Below, in pieces: positions 43,418-55,410 of a stretch of DNA of 64,000 nt. The notes under the pieces are model-generated. The model had not been told where the DNA came from and did no database searches. It saw nothing but the letters and a program-made list of their open reading frames with translations. The stretch comes from Winogradskyella tangerina. Its GTDB lineage: Bacteria > Bacteroidota > Bacteroidia > Flavobacteriales > Flavobacteriaceae. Numbering within the stretch: position 1 is the first letter of the stretch; each line of letters opens with the position of its first letter. The stretch is from the NCBI RefSeq assembly GCF_003260205.1, contig NZ_QERF01000004.1, positions 248,001 to 312,000 on the forward strand. Reading direction: 5' to 3'. A program made the translations under genes and the position numbers.

Positions 43418-43425
43418 TATTTTTG
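43418..43425 (+). promoter_or_regulatory. -7 promoter element (TATTTTTG) of pyrD
   Basis: Exact TAnnTTTG ending 18 nt before the ATG at 43444. A TTTG lies 25 nt further upstream (43389-43392), slightly too far. It rules out the ATG at 43423 as start because that codon overlaps the element. Confidence 0.45.
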
Positions 43426-43443
43426 CATAGCAATTTAGCAGAT

Positions 43444-44484
43444 ATGTACAAAGCACTATTACGACCTATTCTTTTCTGTTTCGATCCTGAAAAAGTTCAT
43501 TATTTCACTTTTGGATTAATTAGACTAATTTCTAAAATTCCTGGTTTTAAAGGACTTTTCAGAAGTATTTATCGTGTTGACAATAGCAATTTAGAAAAAG
43601 AATTGTTTGGTTTGAAGTTTAAGAATCCTGTGGGATTAGCAGCCGGATTTGATAAAGACGCAAAACTTTACAATGAGCTTTCAAACTTTGGTTTTGGCTT
43701 TATTGAAATTGGTACCCTAACTCCGAAGCCACAATCTGGGAATCCTAAAAAGCGTTTATTCAGGTTAAAAGAAGATTCAGCGATTATAAATCGTATGGGA
43801 TTTAATAATGGTGGGGTAGAAGCTGCTGTAGAACGCTTAAAACAGCGTTCAAAATGGTTGAAAGACAATGGGATTCTTATAGGCGGTAATATTGGAAAAA
43901 ACAAAGTCACACCAAATGAAGACGCGGTTGAAGATTACAAGATCTGTTTTAATGCACTTTTTGATCATGTGGATTATTTTGTGGTTAATGTAAGCTCACC
44001 AAACACACCAAATTTAAGAGCACTTCAAGATAAGGAACCACTAACAGAACTTTTGAAGGCTTTGCAAGTATTGAATTTTCAAAAATCAAAGACGAAACCA
44101 ATACTATTGAAGATTGCACCAGATCTTACTGATGAGCAACTCATGGATATCATCGATATTGTTTCAGAAACCAAAATTGATGGCGTAATTGCTACTAATA
44201 CAACTATTTCTAGAGATGGACTGAAGAGTAAAAACAAGTCTGAAGCTGGCGGTTTAAGCGGCAAGCCATTAACTAATAGGTCTACTGAAGTGATTCGGTT
44301 TTTAGCAAAAGAAAGTAATAAGGCATTTCCAATAATCGGTGTTGGTGGCATAAACTCACCAGAAGATGCTATAGAAAAATTAGAGGCCGGAGCAGACTTA
44401 CTGCAATTATATACCGGTTTTATTTATGAGGGGCCCAAACTTGTAAAAGACATTAACAGTGCTGTTTTAGCCAAATCGAAATAA
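43444..44484 (+). CDS. pyrD: Quinone-dependent dihydroorotate dehydrogenase (class 2)
   Basis: 346 residues from ATG 43444 ([21 protein letters not shown], the class 2 membrane-binding N-terminus). FMN-barrel signatures [51 protein letters not shown], the catalytic Ser in [12 protein letters not shown], and [28 protein letters not shown]. It oxidises dihydroorotate to orotate with quinone as acceptor in pyrimidine synthesis. Confidence 0.96.
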   Translation: MYKALLRPILFCFDPEKVHYFTFGLIRLISKIPGFKGLFRSIYRVDNSNLEKELFGLKFKNPVGLAAGFDKDAKLYNELSNFGFGFIEIGTLTPKPQSGNPKKRLFRLKEDSAIINRMGFNNGGVEAAVERLKQRSKWLKDNGILIGGNIGKNKVTPNEDAVEDYKICFNALFDHVDYFVVNVSSPNTPNLRALQDKEPLTELLKALQVLNFQKSKTKPILLKIAPDLTDEQLMDIIDIVSETKIDGVIATNTTISRDGLKSKNKSEAGGLSGKPLTNRSTEVIRFLAKESNKAFPIIGVGGINSPEDAIEKLEAGADLLQLYTGFIYEGPKLVKDINSAVLAKSK

Positions 44485-44510
44485 TAGTCTCTTTGTAATT
44501 AGAATTAGGG

Positions 44511-45446
44511 TTATCTATTCACTACCAATTTTTTACTCTCAACAGCACCCGATAAACTGGTCATTCGTGCGATGTAAATGCCGTCTTTTAAATCGGCCAA
44601 ATCAATTACTTTTTTAGTTTCACCATTATCCGAAAACTTCACAAACTTTACACGTTTACCTAACACGTCATATAATGAAATCTCACTTAGTTGCTCTGCG
44701 TTAGAAATCGTTAAGGTCCCTGTTGAATTTGGATTTGGAAAAAGCTTGATGCTTTTAATTGATTCTTTATCATCGATGCTTAGGGTTGTACTTTTTAATG
44801 TGACGGTTAATGTACCTACCTTTTCAGAATTAAATGGGTAACCCATTGCGTTTGAAATATTCGTGATCACACCTCGCGGAATGGTCTCGGGATTAGTTGT
44901 GGAATAAGCATAACCATCCTCAGTACCGGCATCATGAGGAAACATATCGATTGTAAAAGTATCTTTCCAAGTATTTGTCGTTGTGTCCCAAAGATTTAAA
45001 CTATTTACACCAATCATCCAATCAGGGCTAGGTGCAATCATAGATACCAAGGTTAACAATGGATATTCTTCAGAAACTACAACGTCGCTAAGTGTTGCTG
45101 AACTAATGGCAGCAAATGGAGAAAATACTTGTCTTAGCCATTGCTCAGCGTTGCCCGCATTGACCGCTGATTGCACTTCTGTGTCGAATGGCGAATTTAT
45201 TCCAGATTCAGCCACAAGTTCTATTCCTGCTGAGGCTGTTTCACCTAATTCCCAGAAAGTAACATTGCTATTATGGTTGGCACCAACGAGATCAGACCAA
45301 TGCGCATCAACTGGTAAAGTACCATGATCGCTAGAATTCCAAGAACTGGTAAAGGTGATATCATACGTTGCGGTAGATTGTGCCCAAACCACATTCATTT
45401 GAAATGCAAAAAGTAAAAAGAGGAATAATAGTGTAGTTTTTTTCAT
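44511..45446 (-). CDS. Spondin_N domain protein with type IX secretion sorting domain
   Basis: 311 residues from ATG 45444-45446 (MKKTTLLFLFLLFAFQ, signal peptide to WAQ). A Spondin_N domain covers about 25-215: ATYDITFTSSWNSSDHGTLP, HWSDLVGANHNSNVTFW, PSPDWMIGVNSLNLWD and DMFPHDAGTEDGYAY. The C-terminal about 80 residues are a T9SS type A sorting domain (SIKLFPNPNSTGTL, SLYDVLGKRVK, LKDGIYIARM, KKLVV), so the protein is sent to the cell surface or medium by the T9SS. Spondin_N in animals belongs to matrix adhesion proteins; here adhesion is a guess. Confidence 0.9.
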   Translation of the reverse strand: MKKTTLLFLFLLFAFQMNVVWAQSTATYDITFTSSWNSSDHGTLPVDAHWSDLVGANHNSNVTFWELGETASAGIELVAESGINSPFDTEVQSAVNAGNAEQWLRQVFSPFAAISSATLSDVVVSEEYPLLTLVSMIAPSPDWMIGVNSLNLWDTTTNTWKDTFTIDMFPHDAGTEDGYAYSTTNPETIPRGVITNISNAMGYPFNSEKVGTLTVTLKSTTLSIDDKESIKSIKLFPNPNSTGTLTISNAEQLSEISLYDVLGKRVKFVKFSDNGETKKVIDLADLKDGIYIARMTSLSGAVESKKLVVNR

Positions 45447-45505
45447 AGCAAATATTGAGATATAATATTTAAGTCGATGGCACAAAAGCTAGCTTACAAT
45501 GAATA

Positions 45506-46156
45506 ATGTATTTTAGCACAAATTTTTTAAGTGTGAATTACGACATTCTCCTTTCTTTTGCGCTAGCAACTTCTGCCTTAGCAATATCTCCAGGACCTGA
45601 TAATATCTACGTTTTGGTTCAGAGTATAACCAACGGAAAGGCTTATGGGTTAGCAACGGTCTGCGGTTTAATAACAGGATGCATCATTCACACAACCTTA
45701 TTAGCCTTTGGGGTTTCGGCGATTATTAAAGCTAATGATGATATATTTTTTGGTATCAAGGTCTTGGGTGCTGTGTACTTATTATATCTGGCATTTCGAG
45801 TTTATAAGTCGCACTCACAAATTGATTTTGATTCAGATTCCGCTCCTAAAAAAAGTTTGAAAGCATTATTTATCCAAGGATTTTTTATGAATGTCCTCAA
45901 CCCTAAGGTGACGATCTTCTTTTTGGCATTTTTTCCTGGGTTTTTGTTTTCACAAACCATGAATACCATTTGGCAGTTTTATATCCTAGGCGGGATATTT
46001 ATGTTTGTTTCCTTTATTATTTTCTCCGCAATAGCGTTGCTAGCCGGACAAATAAAAGTCTTCACTCTAGAACATAAAAACTCTGGTTTAGTATTTAAAT
46101 GGTTGCAAATTGTGGTCTTTATAGGGATTGCAATTTTTATTCTTTTGCCAGATTGA
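45506..46156 (+). CDS. LysE family amino acid exporter
   Basis: 216 residues, six membrane helices. Family hallmarks ALAISPGPDNIYVLVQSITNG (about 24-44) and FIQGFFMNVLNPKVTIFFLAFFPGF (about 122-146). It exports amino acids or related small molecules. The start is uncertain: ATG 45506 gives a longer N-tail, but a -7-like TATTTTAG at 45509-45516 overlaps it, and GTG at 45533 (MNYDILLSFAL) would fit the family length better. Confidence 0.88.
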   Translation: MYFSTNFLSVNYDILLSFALATSALAISPGPDNIYVLVQSITNGKAYGLATVCGLITGCIIHTTLLAFGVSAIIKANDDIFFGIKVLGAVYLLYLAFRVYKSHSQIDFDSDSAPKKSLKALFIQGFFMNVLNPKVTIFFLAFFPGFLFSQTMNTIWQFYILGGIFMFVSFIIFSAIALLAGQIKVFTLEHKNSGLVFKWLQIVVFIGIAIFILLPD

Positions 46157-46185
46157 TTATCCTTCAGAATCGTTTTTAACTAAAG

Positions 46186-46216
46186 TTTGAAAACGTTTTC
46201 GTTAATCTTATCTTTG
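46186..46216 (+). promoter_or_regulatory. Consensus promoter of the HMG-CoA-lyase-like gene (leaderless transcript likely)
   Basis: TTTG (46186-46189), 19-nt spacer, TATCTTTG (46209-46216): a full match to the Bacteroidota consensus. The ATG lies at 46222, only 5 nt after the -7 element, so the transcript should start at or within a few bases of the start codon. Confidence 0.75.
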
Positions 46217-46221
46217 ACCCA

Positions 46222-47085
46222 ATGAACAAGGCTGTTAAACTTATAGAATGCCCTCGAGATGCCATGCAAGGCATAAAGGAATTCATTCCAACTGAAACCA
46301 AGGTGCAGTACATTCAGTCCTTGCTCCGTGTTGGTTTTGATACTATAGATTTTGGAAGTTTTGTTTCGCCAAAAGCCATTCCACAAATGGTTGATACGGC
46401 TGAAGTTTTGGCTCAACTAGATTTAAGCGCTACTAAAAGCAAATTACTGGCCATCATCGCCAATGTTCGTGGTGCTAACGATGCTTCGCAACATCCCGAA
46501 ATTGATTATCTCGGTTTTCCATTTTCAATTTCTGAAAACTTTCAAATGCGTAATACGCATAAAACGATAGCTCAATCTGTTGAAACGCTTTCAGAAATAT
46601 TAAATATTGCAGATCGCACCAATAAAAATGTTGTTGTTTATATCTCAATGGGATTTGGCAATCCTTATGGTGATCCATGGAATGTGGATATCGTAGGGGA
46701 GTGGACTGAAAAATTAGCAAAAATGGGCGTGAATATTTTGTCTTTAAGTGATACTATTGGTAGTTCAAATCCTGAAAATATAGATTACCTCTTTTCAAAT
46801 TTAATTCCGAAATATCCGCATATTGAATTCGGAGCGCATTTACATACAACCCCAACAACCTGGTTTGAAAAAATCGATGCGGCTTATAAGGCAGGTTGTA
46901 GACGATTTGATGGGGCCATTCAAGGATTTGGTGGTTGCCCGATGGCCAAGGACGAGCTCACCGGAAATATGCCTACGGAAAAAATGTTATCCTACTTCAC
47001 ACAACAAAAAGCACACGACCTAAATGCAATGAGTTTTGAAAGTGCTTATAATGAGGCCACTAAGGTGTTTGCTAAGTATCATTAA
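46222..47085 (+). CDS. Hydroxymethylglutaryl-CoA lyase family enzyme
   Basis: 287 residues, DRE-TIM metallolyase fold. KLIECPRDAMQGIKEFIPT carries the substrate/metal-binding start (CPRDAMQG in place of the usual EVGPRDGLQ), ADRTNKNVVVYISMGFGNPYGDPW follows, LSLSDTIGSSNP is next, HLHTT provides two metal His, and GGCPMAKDELTGNMPTE holds the catalytic Cys (C239). The family cleaves HMG-CoA to acetoacetate and acetyl-CoA in leucine breakdown; the altered N-terminal motif leaves room for a related acyl-CoA substrate. Confidence 0.88.
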   Translation: MNKAVKLIECPRDAMQGIKEFIPTETKVQYIQSLLRVGFDTIDFGSFVSPKAIPQMVDTAEVLAQLDLSATKSKLLAIIANVRGANDASQHPEIDYLGFPFSISENFQMRNTHKTIAQSVETLSEILNIADRTNKNVVVYISMGFGNPYGDPWNVDIVGEWTEKLAKMGVNILSLSDTIGSSNPENIDYLFSNLIPKYPHIEFGAHLHTTPTTWFEKIDAAYKAGCRRFDGAIQGFGGCPMAKDELTGNMPTEKMLSYFTQQKAHDLNAMSFESAYNEATKVFAKYH

Positions 47086-47087
47086 AA

Positions 47088-47116
47088 AAGGCGTTACTAA
47101 AAATTAGTAACACCTT
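47088..47116. terminator. Bidirectional terminator
   Basis: Stem AAGGCGTTACTAA / TTAGTAACACCTT (13 bp, one mismatch, AAA loop) preceded by an A-run, between the convergent lyase gene and the receptor gene ending at 47139. Confidence 0.8.
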
Positions 47117-47138
47117 AAATTATGTTGATGAATGTGTT

Positions 47139-49370
47139 TTAGAATCTAAATTCCAGTCCTAGGTTAGCACCAAAGGGATGACCAGGTCTTAAGCCTGCAG
47201 GAACTCTAGATACAGCATAAGTCTCATCTAGTAAATTGATAATGTTTCCGGTAAAACTTAAACTTTGTGATAAATGGTACTTGGCCGAAAAGTCAATAAT
47301 AAAATTTGAAGCCACTAACTCGTTGCTTGGTATATCTCCTGAACCTGCCAAGGTTCTAAATTCACCATTGTATCGTCCACTCAAATTAAGCTCGTATTTA
47401 GAGTGCTCTAACGAAACCATAATATTGAATTGATGTGTAGGGATATAAGGCAATTCATCGCCTTCATTAACTTCTCCCCAAATACTTTCATTGCTTCCAA
47501 AACTGTTTAAAAATTCAGTATTTGTAAACGTATAACCAAGCGTTATTGGTAACTTAAAATTAGAGTTGTTTGGTAAAAGTTCATAGTTCAATAAAAGCTC
47601 TAAACCACTAACGGCAACTTCACCAGCATTAAATTGATCTAATGAGCCTGTACCTCCGGTTGCAGCTAAATCACTTCCCAGTAAATTACTGTAATCATTA
47701 TAGAAACCAACTACTTCACCTCTTAGTTGCCCAATTGTGAAGCGCGAACCAAGTTCATAATTGATGCTTTCTTCTGGTTCTTCACCTTCTTCACTTCCAG
47801 GAGGTGAAAATCCTTTATGTACGCCTCCAAAAACAGACATATTATTTGAGAATGCATAGTTAAATCCTATTCCCGGAATTAAAATATCGACTTTATTCTC
47901 TCTAAAAGCAATATCATTTCCATTTCTGTTAGGATCATCACTTCCAAAGTTTTCTCTTTGAAGTACAATATTCTCGTAACGTAATCCAGGTGTTAGGGTT
48001 AAATTTTTGTATTTCAACTTATACATAGCGTATGAGGCAAATGCTGTTGCACTGCTTATTCTATTTCCTTGTGCACCACGCGGTCCTTCAGAAGTTCTCG
48101 TCATTTCTTGGTTGATTATACTATAACCATCTTCCCACTGAAAACGGTCTTCTTCATCATAGTGGTAGCGTAATCCAACTTCAAGATCATGAAAAACATT
48201 CTCACCATACCAGTGATAATCGATTTTAGTCTGAATTCCTTTTGAATAGTAAACTCTGTTGTTGGCTTTCAATAGTAAGGCATCAGCCTCAGAATCTACA
48301 TCTCCACGAACGATAGCCATGTGGTCTGCAAACTGATCCGGATTAGCTACAACATTGGCTATACGCTGTCTATCGCCATTAAAAACCACATCATCAAGTT
48401 TAAACCAATTTCTCGAGAATTTGTTATAATATCCATTGGTAGTGATTCTTACATCATTACTGAATTCTAAGGTATGAGTTAACATTAATTGAATCTGCTC
48501 GGCAGTCATTCTATCATCTTGTGATGAAGCATATCTATCAAATGGAGAAGAAGCAAAATCAGCTTCAGTTAAACCTAAATAGGTTTCGTTAGAACGTTCA
48601 TCGTAATAGTGAAACTTGGTTTCTAAAGCTTGTTTTACATTGGCATCTGGGTTTGAGTTGATCCTAAATTTAGCTGTGAATTCGTTAATATCGAACCCGG
48701 TATTGCTATTATCAGGTAAATTCTTGAATCCATTCGAGCCAAAGTTTAAGTACTCTACCATATAACCAAAGTTTTTCTTGCTATCTCCCAGTCTCGCTAA
48801 TAGTTGTTGGGTGTCGAAAGCTCCATAACTTGCTCGAATTTCACCGTTTAATTTATCTGGAATTTGAGCTGAGATCATGTTTATAGCACCACCAGTAGTA
48901 AATGGACCAAACTGAACTTGACTACTACCTTTCAAAATTTCAACAGCTTGCATTCTTCCTACAGAAGGGAAATAGTAAGCGGCAGGAGCACTGTATGGAG
49001 CAGGTGCAATTAAAACACCATCTTCCATTAAAGTAATCTTTGCGCTTCGTTGAGGTGATGTTCCTCTTAAACTAATATTCGGACGAAGACCAAAACCATC
49101 CTCCTCATAAAAGGTAACTCCAGGTACTGATCTTAAAGCACGGTTTATATCCGTATAACTAAATTTTTTGAGTTCTTCTGGTGAAAGGTAATAGGCGGAA
49201 CCGGTTCTGTGTCTGGCCACATATTTACTTCCGAAAATTTTGTTGGCATCAATAAAAACTTCATCTAGTTTCTGAATTGAATCTTTAGGCTTTTGGTTTT
49301 GATTTTCCTGAGAATTTGTAAACGTTAAACTTGTCAGGCCAAGTAATGTAAGGGCAAATTTTAACTTCAT
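47139..49370 (-). CDS. TonB-dependent receptor, FecA-like
   Basis: 743 residues. Signal peptide (1-20), no carboxypeptidase-like domain, TonB box region near KLDEVFIDANKI, plug domain about 45-165 (NRALRSVPGVTFYEEDGFGLRPNISLRG, SQVQFGPFTTGGAINMIS), then the barrel, ending in ANLGLEFRF with a terminal Phe. The TSPQRSAKITLMEDGVLIAPAP segment is typical of the FecA/ferric-chelate branch, so ferric citrate or a siderophore is the likely cargo. A perfect promoter lies 40-70 nt upstream with an inverted repeat beside it that could be an iron regulator site. Confidence 0.92.
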   Translation of the reverse strand: MKLKFALTLLGLTSLTFTNSQENQNQKPKDSIQKLDEVFIDANKIFGSKYVARHRTGSAYYLSPEELKKFSYTDINRALRSVPGVTFYEEDGFGLRPNISLRGTSPQRSAKITLMEDGVLIAPAPYSAPAAYYFPSVGRMQAVEILKGSSQVQFGPFTTGGAINMISAQIPDKLNGEIRASYGAFDTQQLLARLGDSKKNFGYMVEYLNFGSNGFKNLPDNSNTGFDINEFTAKFRINSNPDANVKQALETKFHYYDERSNETYLGLTEADFASSPFDRYASSQDDRMTAEQIQLMLTHTLEFSNDVRITTNGYYNKFSRNWFKLDDVVFNGDRQRIANVVANPDQFADHMAIVRGDVDSEADALLLKANNRVYYSKGIQTKIDYHWYGENVFHDLEVGLRYHYDEEDRFQWEDGYSIINQEMTRTSEGPRGAQGNRISSATAFASYAMYKLKYKNLTLTPGLRYENIVLQRENFGSDDPNRNGNDIAFRENKVDILIPGIGFNYAFSNNMSVFGGVHKGFSPPGSEEGEEPEESINYELGSRFTIGQLRGEVVGFYNDYSNLLGSDLAATGGTGSLDQFNAGEVAVSGLELLLNYELLPNNSNFKLPITLGYTFTNTEFLNSFGSNESIWGEVNEGDELPYIPTHQFNIMVSLEHSKYELNLSGRYNGEFRTLAGSGDIPSNELVASNFIIDFSAKYHLSQSLSFTGNIINLLDETYAVSRVPAGLRPGHPFGANLGLEFRF

Positions 49371-49409
49371 TTATTTAGACTTGTTAAAAATAATAATTTT
49401 TTGATGGCG

Positions 49410-49440
49410 CAAAACTAAGGTCTGAAAATGTATTTTCAAA
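49410..49440 (-). promoter_or_regulatory. Consensus promoter of the FecA-like receptor gene
   Basis: Minus strand: TTTG (49440-49437), 19-nt spacer, TAGTTTTG (49417-49410). Exact match in both boxes and spacing; the leader to the ATG at 49370 would be about 36 nt. Confidence 0.75.
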
Positions 49441-49441
49441 G

Positions 49442-49456
49442 TTTATTTAGAATAAA
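49442..49456. promoter_or_regulatory. Inverted repeat, possible operator for the FecA-like receptor gene
   Basis: TTTATT-TAG-AATAAA is a perfect 6-3-6 inverted repeat one base upstream of the -33 box. It is AT-rich like Fur-type sites but is not a clear Fur box; chance is possible in this AT-rich stretch. Confidence 0.35.
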
Positions 49457-49634
49457 TAAAAATAAAATTTCAAATCTTTTTGCTTAAAGATTACAAGGAT
49501 TTGTCATTCAGGATTTTACAAATTAATGAGTGTCTAAATTCGAAATGTTAAGATTCGAATGATAAATATCTGAGGATATAATCTTTTAATTCAGTTAAGA
49601 ATCAATTAGGAAGCACTAAGTGAAATAAAATCCG

Positions 49635-51137
<1,503 letters not shown>

Positions 51138-51150
51138 TATTTAAAAAAAT

Positions 51151-51183
51151 AAAAAAGCAGCATCATTTTGATGCTGCTTTTTT
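51151..51183 (+). terminator. Rho-independent terminator of guaB
   Basis: Perfect 15-bp stem AAAAAAGCAGCATCA / TGATGCTGCTTTTTT with a TTT loop, 13 nt after the guaB stop. Confidence 0.93.
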
Positions 51184-51224
51184 TGTTTCAGAATAAAATG
51201 TTAATGTCATTTTTAACAGGGTAG

Positions 51225-52724
<1,500 letters not shown>

Positions 52725-53360
52725 ATGATAGATAGAAAGTTTATAAGATATTTATCGATCTTTTTAATTTGGCTATTCTCAATTTCAGGCATTATAGGAT
52801 TTTTAACTCCTGAATACTCCGAATGGTTTTTGAGTATGACGCCATTTAATTTGCTTTTAACCTTCCTAATTATTTTGGTGAATATTGAAAAATTCAAAAT
52901 TCAAATTCTTATAGCGGTTGCTATACCTTTTTTATTAGGATTTATTACTGAAGGTTTGGGTGTTAACTATGGTCTAATTTTCGGTTCTTATGCTTATGGT
53001 GAAAACCTCGGAATTAAACTCTGGGGAGTGCCCTTAATGATCTGTGTAAATTGGGCACTACTTACTATGGCCTCTGCTGATGTCGCAAAACTTTTTGCCA
53101 AGAATATCGTTGTTACTTCCTTGATTGGCGCAGCACTAATGACCGGATTAGATGTTGTATTAGAAGTTTCGGCTCCAAGATTTGATTATTGGGAGTTTGA
53201 AAACGGAGTGGTTCCGTTACAAAATTATATAGGGTGGTTCGCCACAGCTTTTGTAGCGCATTTGGGCTATCAATCATTTAAGATTGAAACTAACAAAGTC
53301 ATTTCGTTGAATGTGTTAATTTCAATTGTTGTATTTTTTACTGTGTTTTTATTCTATTAA
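52725..53360 (+). CDS. cruF: Carotenoid 1',2'-hydratase (CruF-like) membrane protein
   Basis: 211 residues, about six membrane helices. DUF422/CruF traits: FITEGLGVNYGLIFGSYAYGE (about 66-87), GVPLMICVNWALLTMASADVA and ALMTGLDVVLEVSAPRFDYWEFENG (about 139-165), with conserved polar residues E, N and D inside helices. CruF adds water across the 1',2' double bond of monocyclic carotenes. It is directly abutted by the desaturase upstream and the cyclase downstream, without a gap on either side. Confidence 0.8.
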   Translation: MIDRKFIRYLSIFLIWLFSISGIIGFLTPEYSEWFLSMTPFNLLLTFLIILVNIEKFKIQILIAVAIPFLLGFITEGLGVNYGLIFGSYAYGENLGIKLWGVPLMICVNWALLTMASADVAKLFAKNIVVTSLIGAALMTGLDVVLEVSAPRFDYWEFENGVVPLQNYIGWFATAFVAHLGYQSFKIETNKVISLNVLISIVVFFTVFLFY

Positions 53361-54500
53361 ATGACGAAATACGATTATATCATTTTAGGTGCAGGAGCAT
53401 CGGGTTTAATGCTGGCATACCGCATGGCGCAGGACAGCTTTTTTGATGATAAATCTATTTTGATCATTGATCGGGTAAGAGACAAGGGCAATGACAGAAC
53501 CTGGTGCTATTGGGAAAATGGTGAAGGCGAATGGGATCATATATTAACCAAAACCTGGCCCAAAATTTTCTTCGGAAGTGAAAAATATTCAGATACTATT
53601 GAAATTGCTCCATACAGCTACAAAATGATTAGTAGCGAAAATTTCTACGATGCACTCTGGAAAGTTATTTCGAAAAAATCTAATATTACTTTTATTGAGA
53701 GCGCTGTAAAAAGTTTTAATGAGCACAAGGATAGCGTTGAAGTCATAACAGATAAAGAACATCTAACATGTGGCAAGTTATTTAATAGTATTGCTAAACC
53801 TGACCTCTATATTAAGCAGAAAAAATATCCGGTTTTACAGCAGCATTTTCTTGGGTGGTTTGTTAAAACAAAAGAGGAGGTTTTTGATGATTCCATAGCC
53901 ACTTTTATGGATTTTACAATTGCTCAAAAAGGTAATACACGATTTATGTATGTATTGCCAATGGACAAAAAAACAGCACTCTTCGAATACACGCTTTTTT
54001 CGCAAGATTTACTTGAACGCTCAGAATACGAGGATGCCATAAAACAATATCTTTCAGAAAGAAATATTTCAGACTATGAGATCATCGAAAAAGAAATGGG
54101 CTCAATTCCTATGACCTCATTTAAGTTTTTCAAACTAGACTCCAAACATATTCTAAACATTGGTACTGCTGGTGGTTGGACTAAAGCCAGTACAGGCTAC
54201 ACCTTTAGAAACACCACTAAAAAAACAGAAAAACTCCTTTCATTTTTGAAACAAGAGCAAGATCTATCAAAATTCAATAGAATGACGAAGTTCTGGTATT
54301 ACGACCTTCTTTTTTTAGATGTTCTTTATAAGTATAATAAGGAAGGCGCTAATCTTTTTGCCTCAATGTTTAGAAAGGGAAATACAAATACAATTTTTAA
54401 ATTTCTAGATGAGGAATCGAGTGTAATCGAAGATCTAAAAATCATTACATCCGTACCGTCAAAACGCTTTATTCAGTCGCTCTTGAAGCGCGTGTTTTAA
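53361..54500 (+). CDS. crtY: Lycopene cyclase (CrtY-type)
   Basis: 379 residues. Dinucleotide motif IILGAGASGLMLAYRM (7-22), IIDRVRDKGNDRTWCYWE (about 35-52; DRTWC is the CrtY hallmark), MDFTIAQKGNTRFMYVLP (about 174-193) and GTAGGWTKASTGYTF (about 269-284). It forms beta-ionone rings from lycopene; with CruF acting on the other end, gamma-carotene derived monocyclic products would result. The stop overlaps the opposite-strand gene end by 4 nt. Confidence 0.9.
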   Translation: MTKYDYIILGAGASGLMLAYRMAQDSFFDDKSILIIDRVRDKGNDRTWCYWENGEGEWDHILTKTWPKIFFGSEKYSDTIEIAPYSYKMISSENFYDALWKVISKKSNITFIESAVKSFNEHKDSVEVITDKEHLTCGKLFNSIAKPDLYIKQKKYPVLQQHFLGWFVKTKEEVFDDSIATFMDFTIAQKGNTRFMYVLPMDKKTALFEYTLFSQDLLERSEYEDAIKQYLSERNISDYEIIEKEMGSIPMTSFKFFKLDSKHILNIGTAGGWTKASTGYTFRNTTKKTEKLLSFLKQEQDLSKFNRMTKFWYYDLLFLDVLYKYNKEGANLFASMFRKGNTNTIFKFLDEESSVIEDLKIITSVPSKRFIQSLLKRVF

Positions 54501-54736
54501 TCATTCGAATATACCTGACCGCGATGAGGTTTTAGTGCGTCTCTAATCGGCTTCATTTCAGATTCATCGACTACCAAAAAAGCAATGCTGTGCATCTCAC
54601 TATAGGTTTCTATACCTGTAATGTTAATTTGAAGCGCATTAAGGTTGATGTATTCTTTCAGATGGATAAGATGGTGCTCCGCAGTTTTTTGACTCGCCGG
54701 ACCTCTAAAATCCCAGATCAATTTTAATTTACGCAT
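54497..54736 (-). CDS. Small conserved-looking hypothetical protein, 79 residues
   Basis: Starts at ATG 54734-54736 (MRKLKLIWDFRGPASQKTAEHH). Soluble, with alternating strands and helices (ITGIETYSEMHSIAFLVVDE). The family name is unknown to me. Its start overlaps the SRPBCC gene end by 8 nt, so the two form a small operon that converges on crtY. Confidence 0.7.
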   Translation of the reverse strand: MRKLKLIWDFRGPASQKTAEHHLIHLKEYINLNALQINITGIETYSEMHSIAFLVVDESEMKPIRDALKPHRGQVYSND

Positions 54737-55184
54737 TTGCAACTGAGGCGCCGTTTTCGGCAAAATTTTTAAAGTTAGTCATGTAAGTTTTGGTTTGCTT
54801 TTTGAAAGCTCTGGGCATAAAAAACAACATCGCGTTCATAGCAAAATTAGTCGGTTGATATTCATTTTTACAAGTCCATTTTGTATGACCTTCAGCAGTT
54901 TCAACAAAATAGTTTTGCTGTATGTTTCTTATACCTTTTGTATGATATGTTGCATGAAACTCCTCAGGGAAATTTTGTTTCGTAATAATTTCAATGACTT
55001 CAATTTTACGCTTGCCAAAATCGTAGTTTAATTTCATCTTGGCGCCAAATTGCCCTGGTGTCCCTGAAATATGCTCCGCGCTTACTAAGCCCTCCTGCCA
55101 ATGTTTCATATTGTCTGTAGAATCCATACATTTTATCACTTCATTGAGCGATTTCTTAATGATGATTTCGGTGGTATATTTCAT
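54729..55184 (-). CDS. SRPBCC (START/Bet v1-like) family protein
   Basis: 151 residues. SRPBCC pattern: KYTTEIIIKKSLNEVIKCMDSTDNMKHWQEGLVS at the start (first strand plus W in the NMKHWQEG turn), GAKMKLNYDFGKRKIEVIEII, ATYHTKGIRNIQQNYFVE, and a long C-terminal helix ending AFKKQTKTYMTNFKNFAE. Such folds bind hydrophobic ligands in a cavity. The adjacency to carotenoid genes is on the opposite strand, so no functional link is implied. Confidence 0.85.
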   Translation of the reverse strand: MKYTTEIIIKKSLNEVIKCMDSTDNMKHWQEGLVSAEHISGTPGQFGAKMKLNYDFGKRKIEVIEIITKQNFPEEFHATYHTKGIRNIQQNYFVETAEGHTKWTCKNEYQPTNFAMNAMLFFMPRAFKKQTKTYMTNFKNFAENGASVANA

Positions 55185-55321
55185 GCTTAAAAAACGATTA
55201 CAAATAAATATAATAAAAGTGCGAATACTAACTCTAAAATATCGACGTTTCTACCATTTTAGATGCTGTAAGCATTAAAATACCTTAGTAATTTGATTCG
55301 AAATTATGATAGGACTTCAGC

Positions 55322-55351
55322 TTGTAAAATAGGCGATTTGTGTTATTTTTG
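55322..55351 (+). promoter_or_regulatory. Promoter of the parvulin/SurA operon
   Basis: TTG (55322-55324), 19-nt spacer, TATTTTTG (55344-55351). The leader to the ATG at 55411 would be about 55 nt. The rest of 55185-55321 is AT-rich with nothing recognised. Confidence 0.65.
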
Positions 55352-55410
55352 CTCAATTCGCAATTTCATGTAGAATCCTGCAAGGGATGTTGACCTAACA
55401 TAGAAAACAT

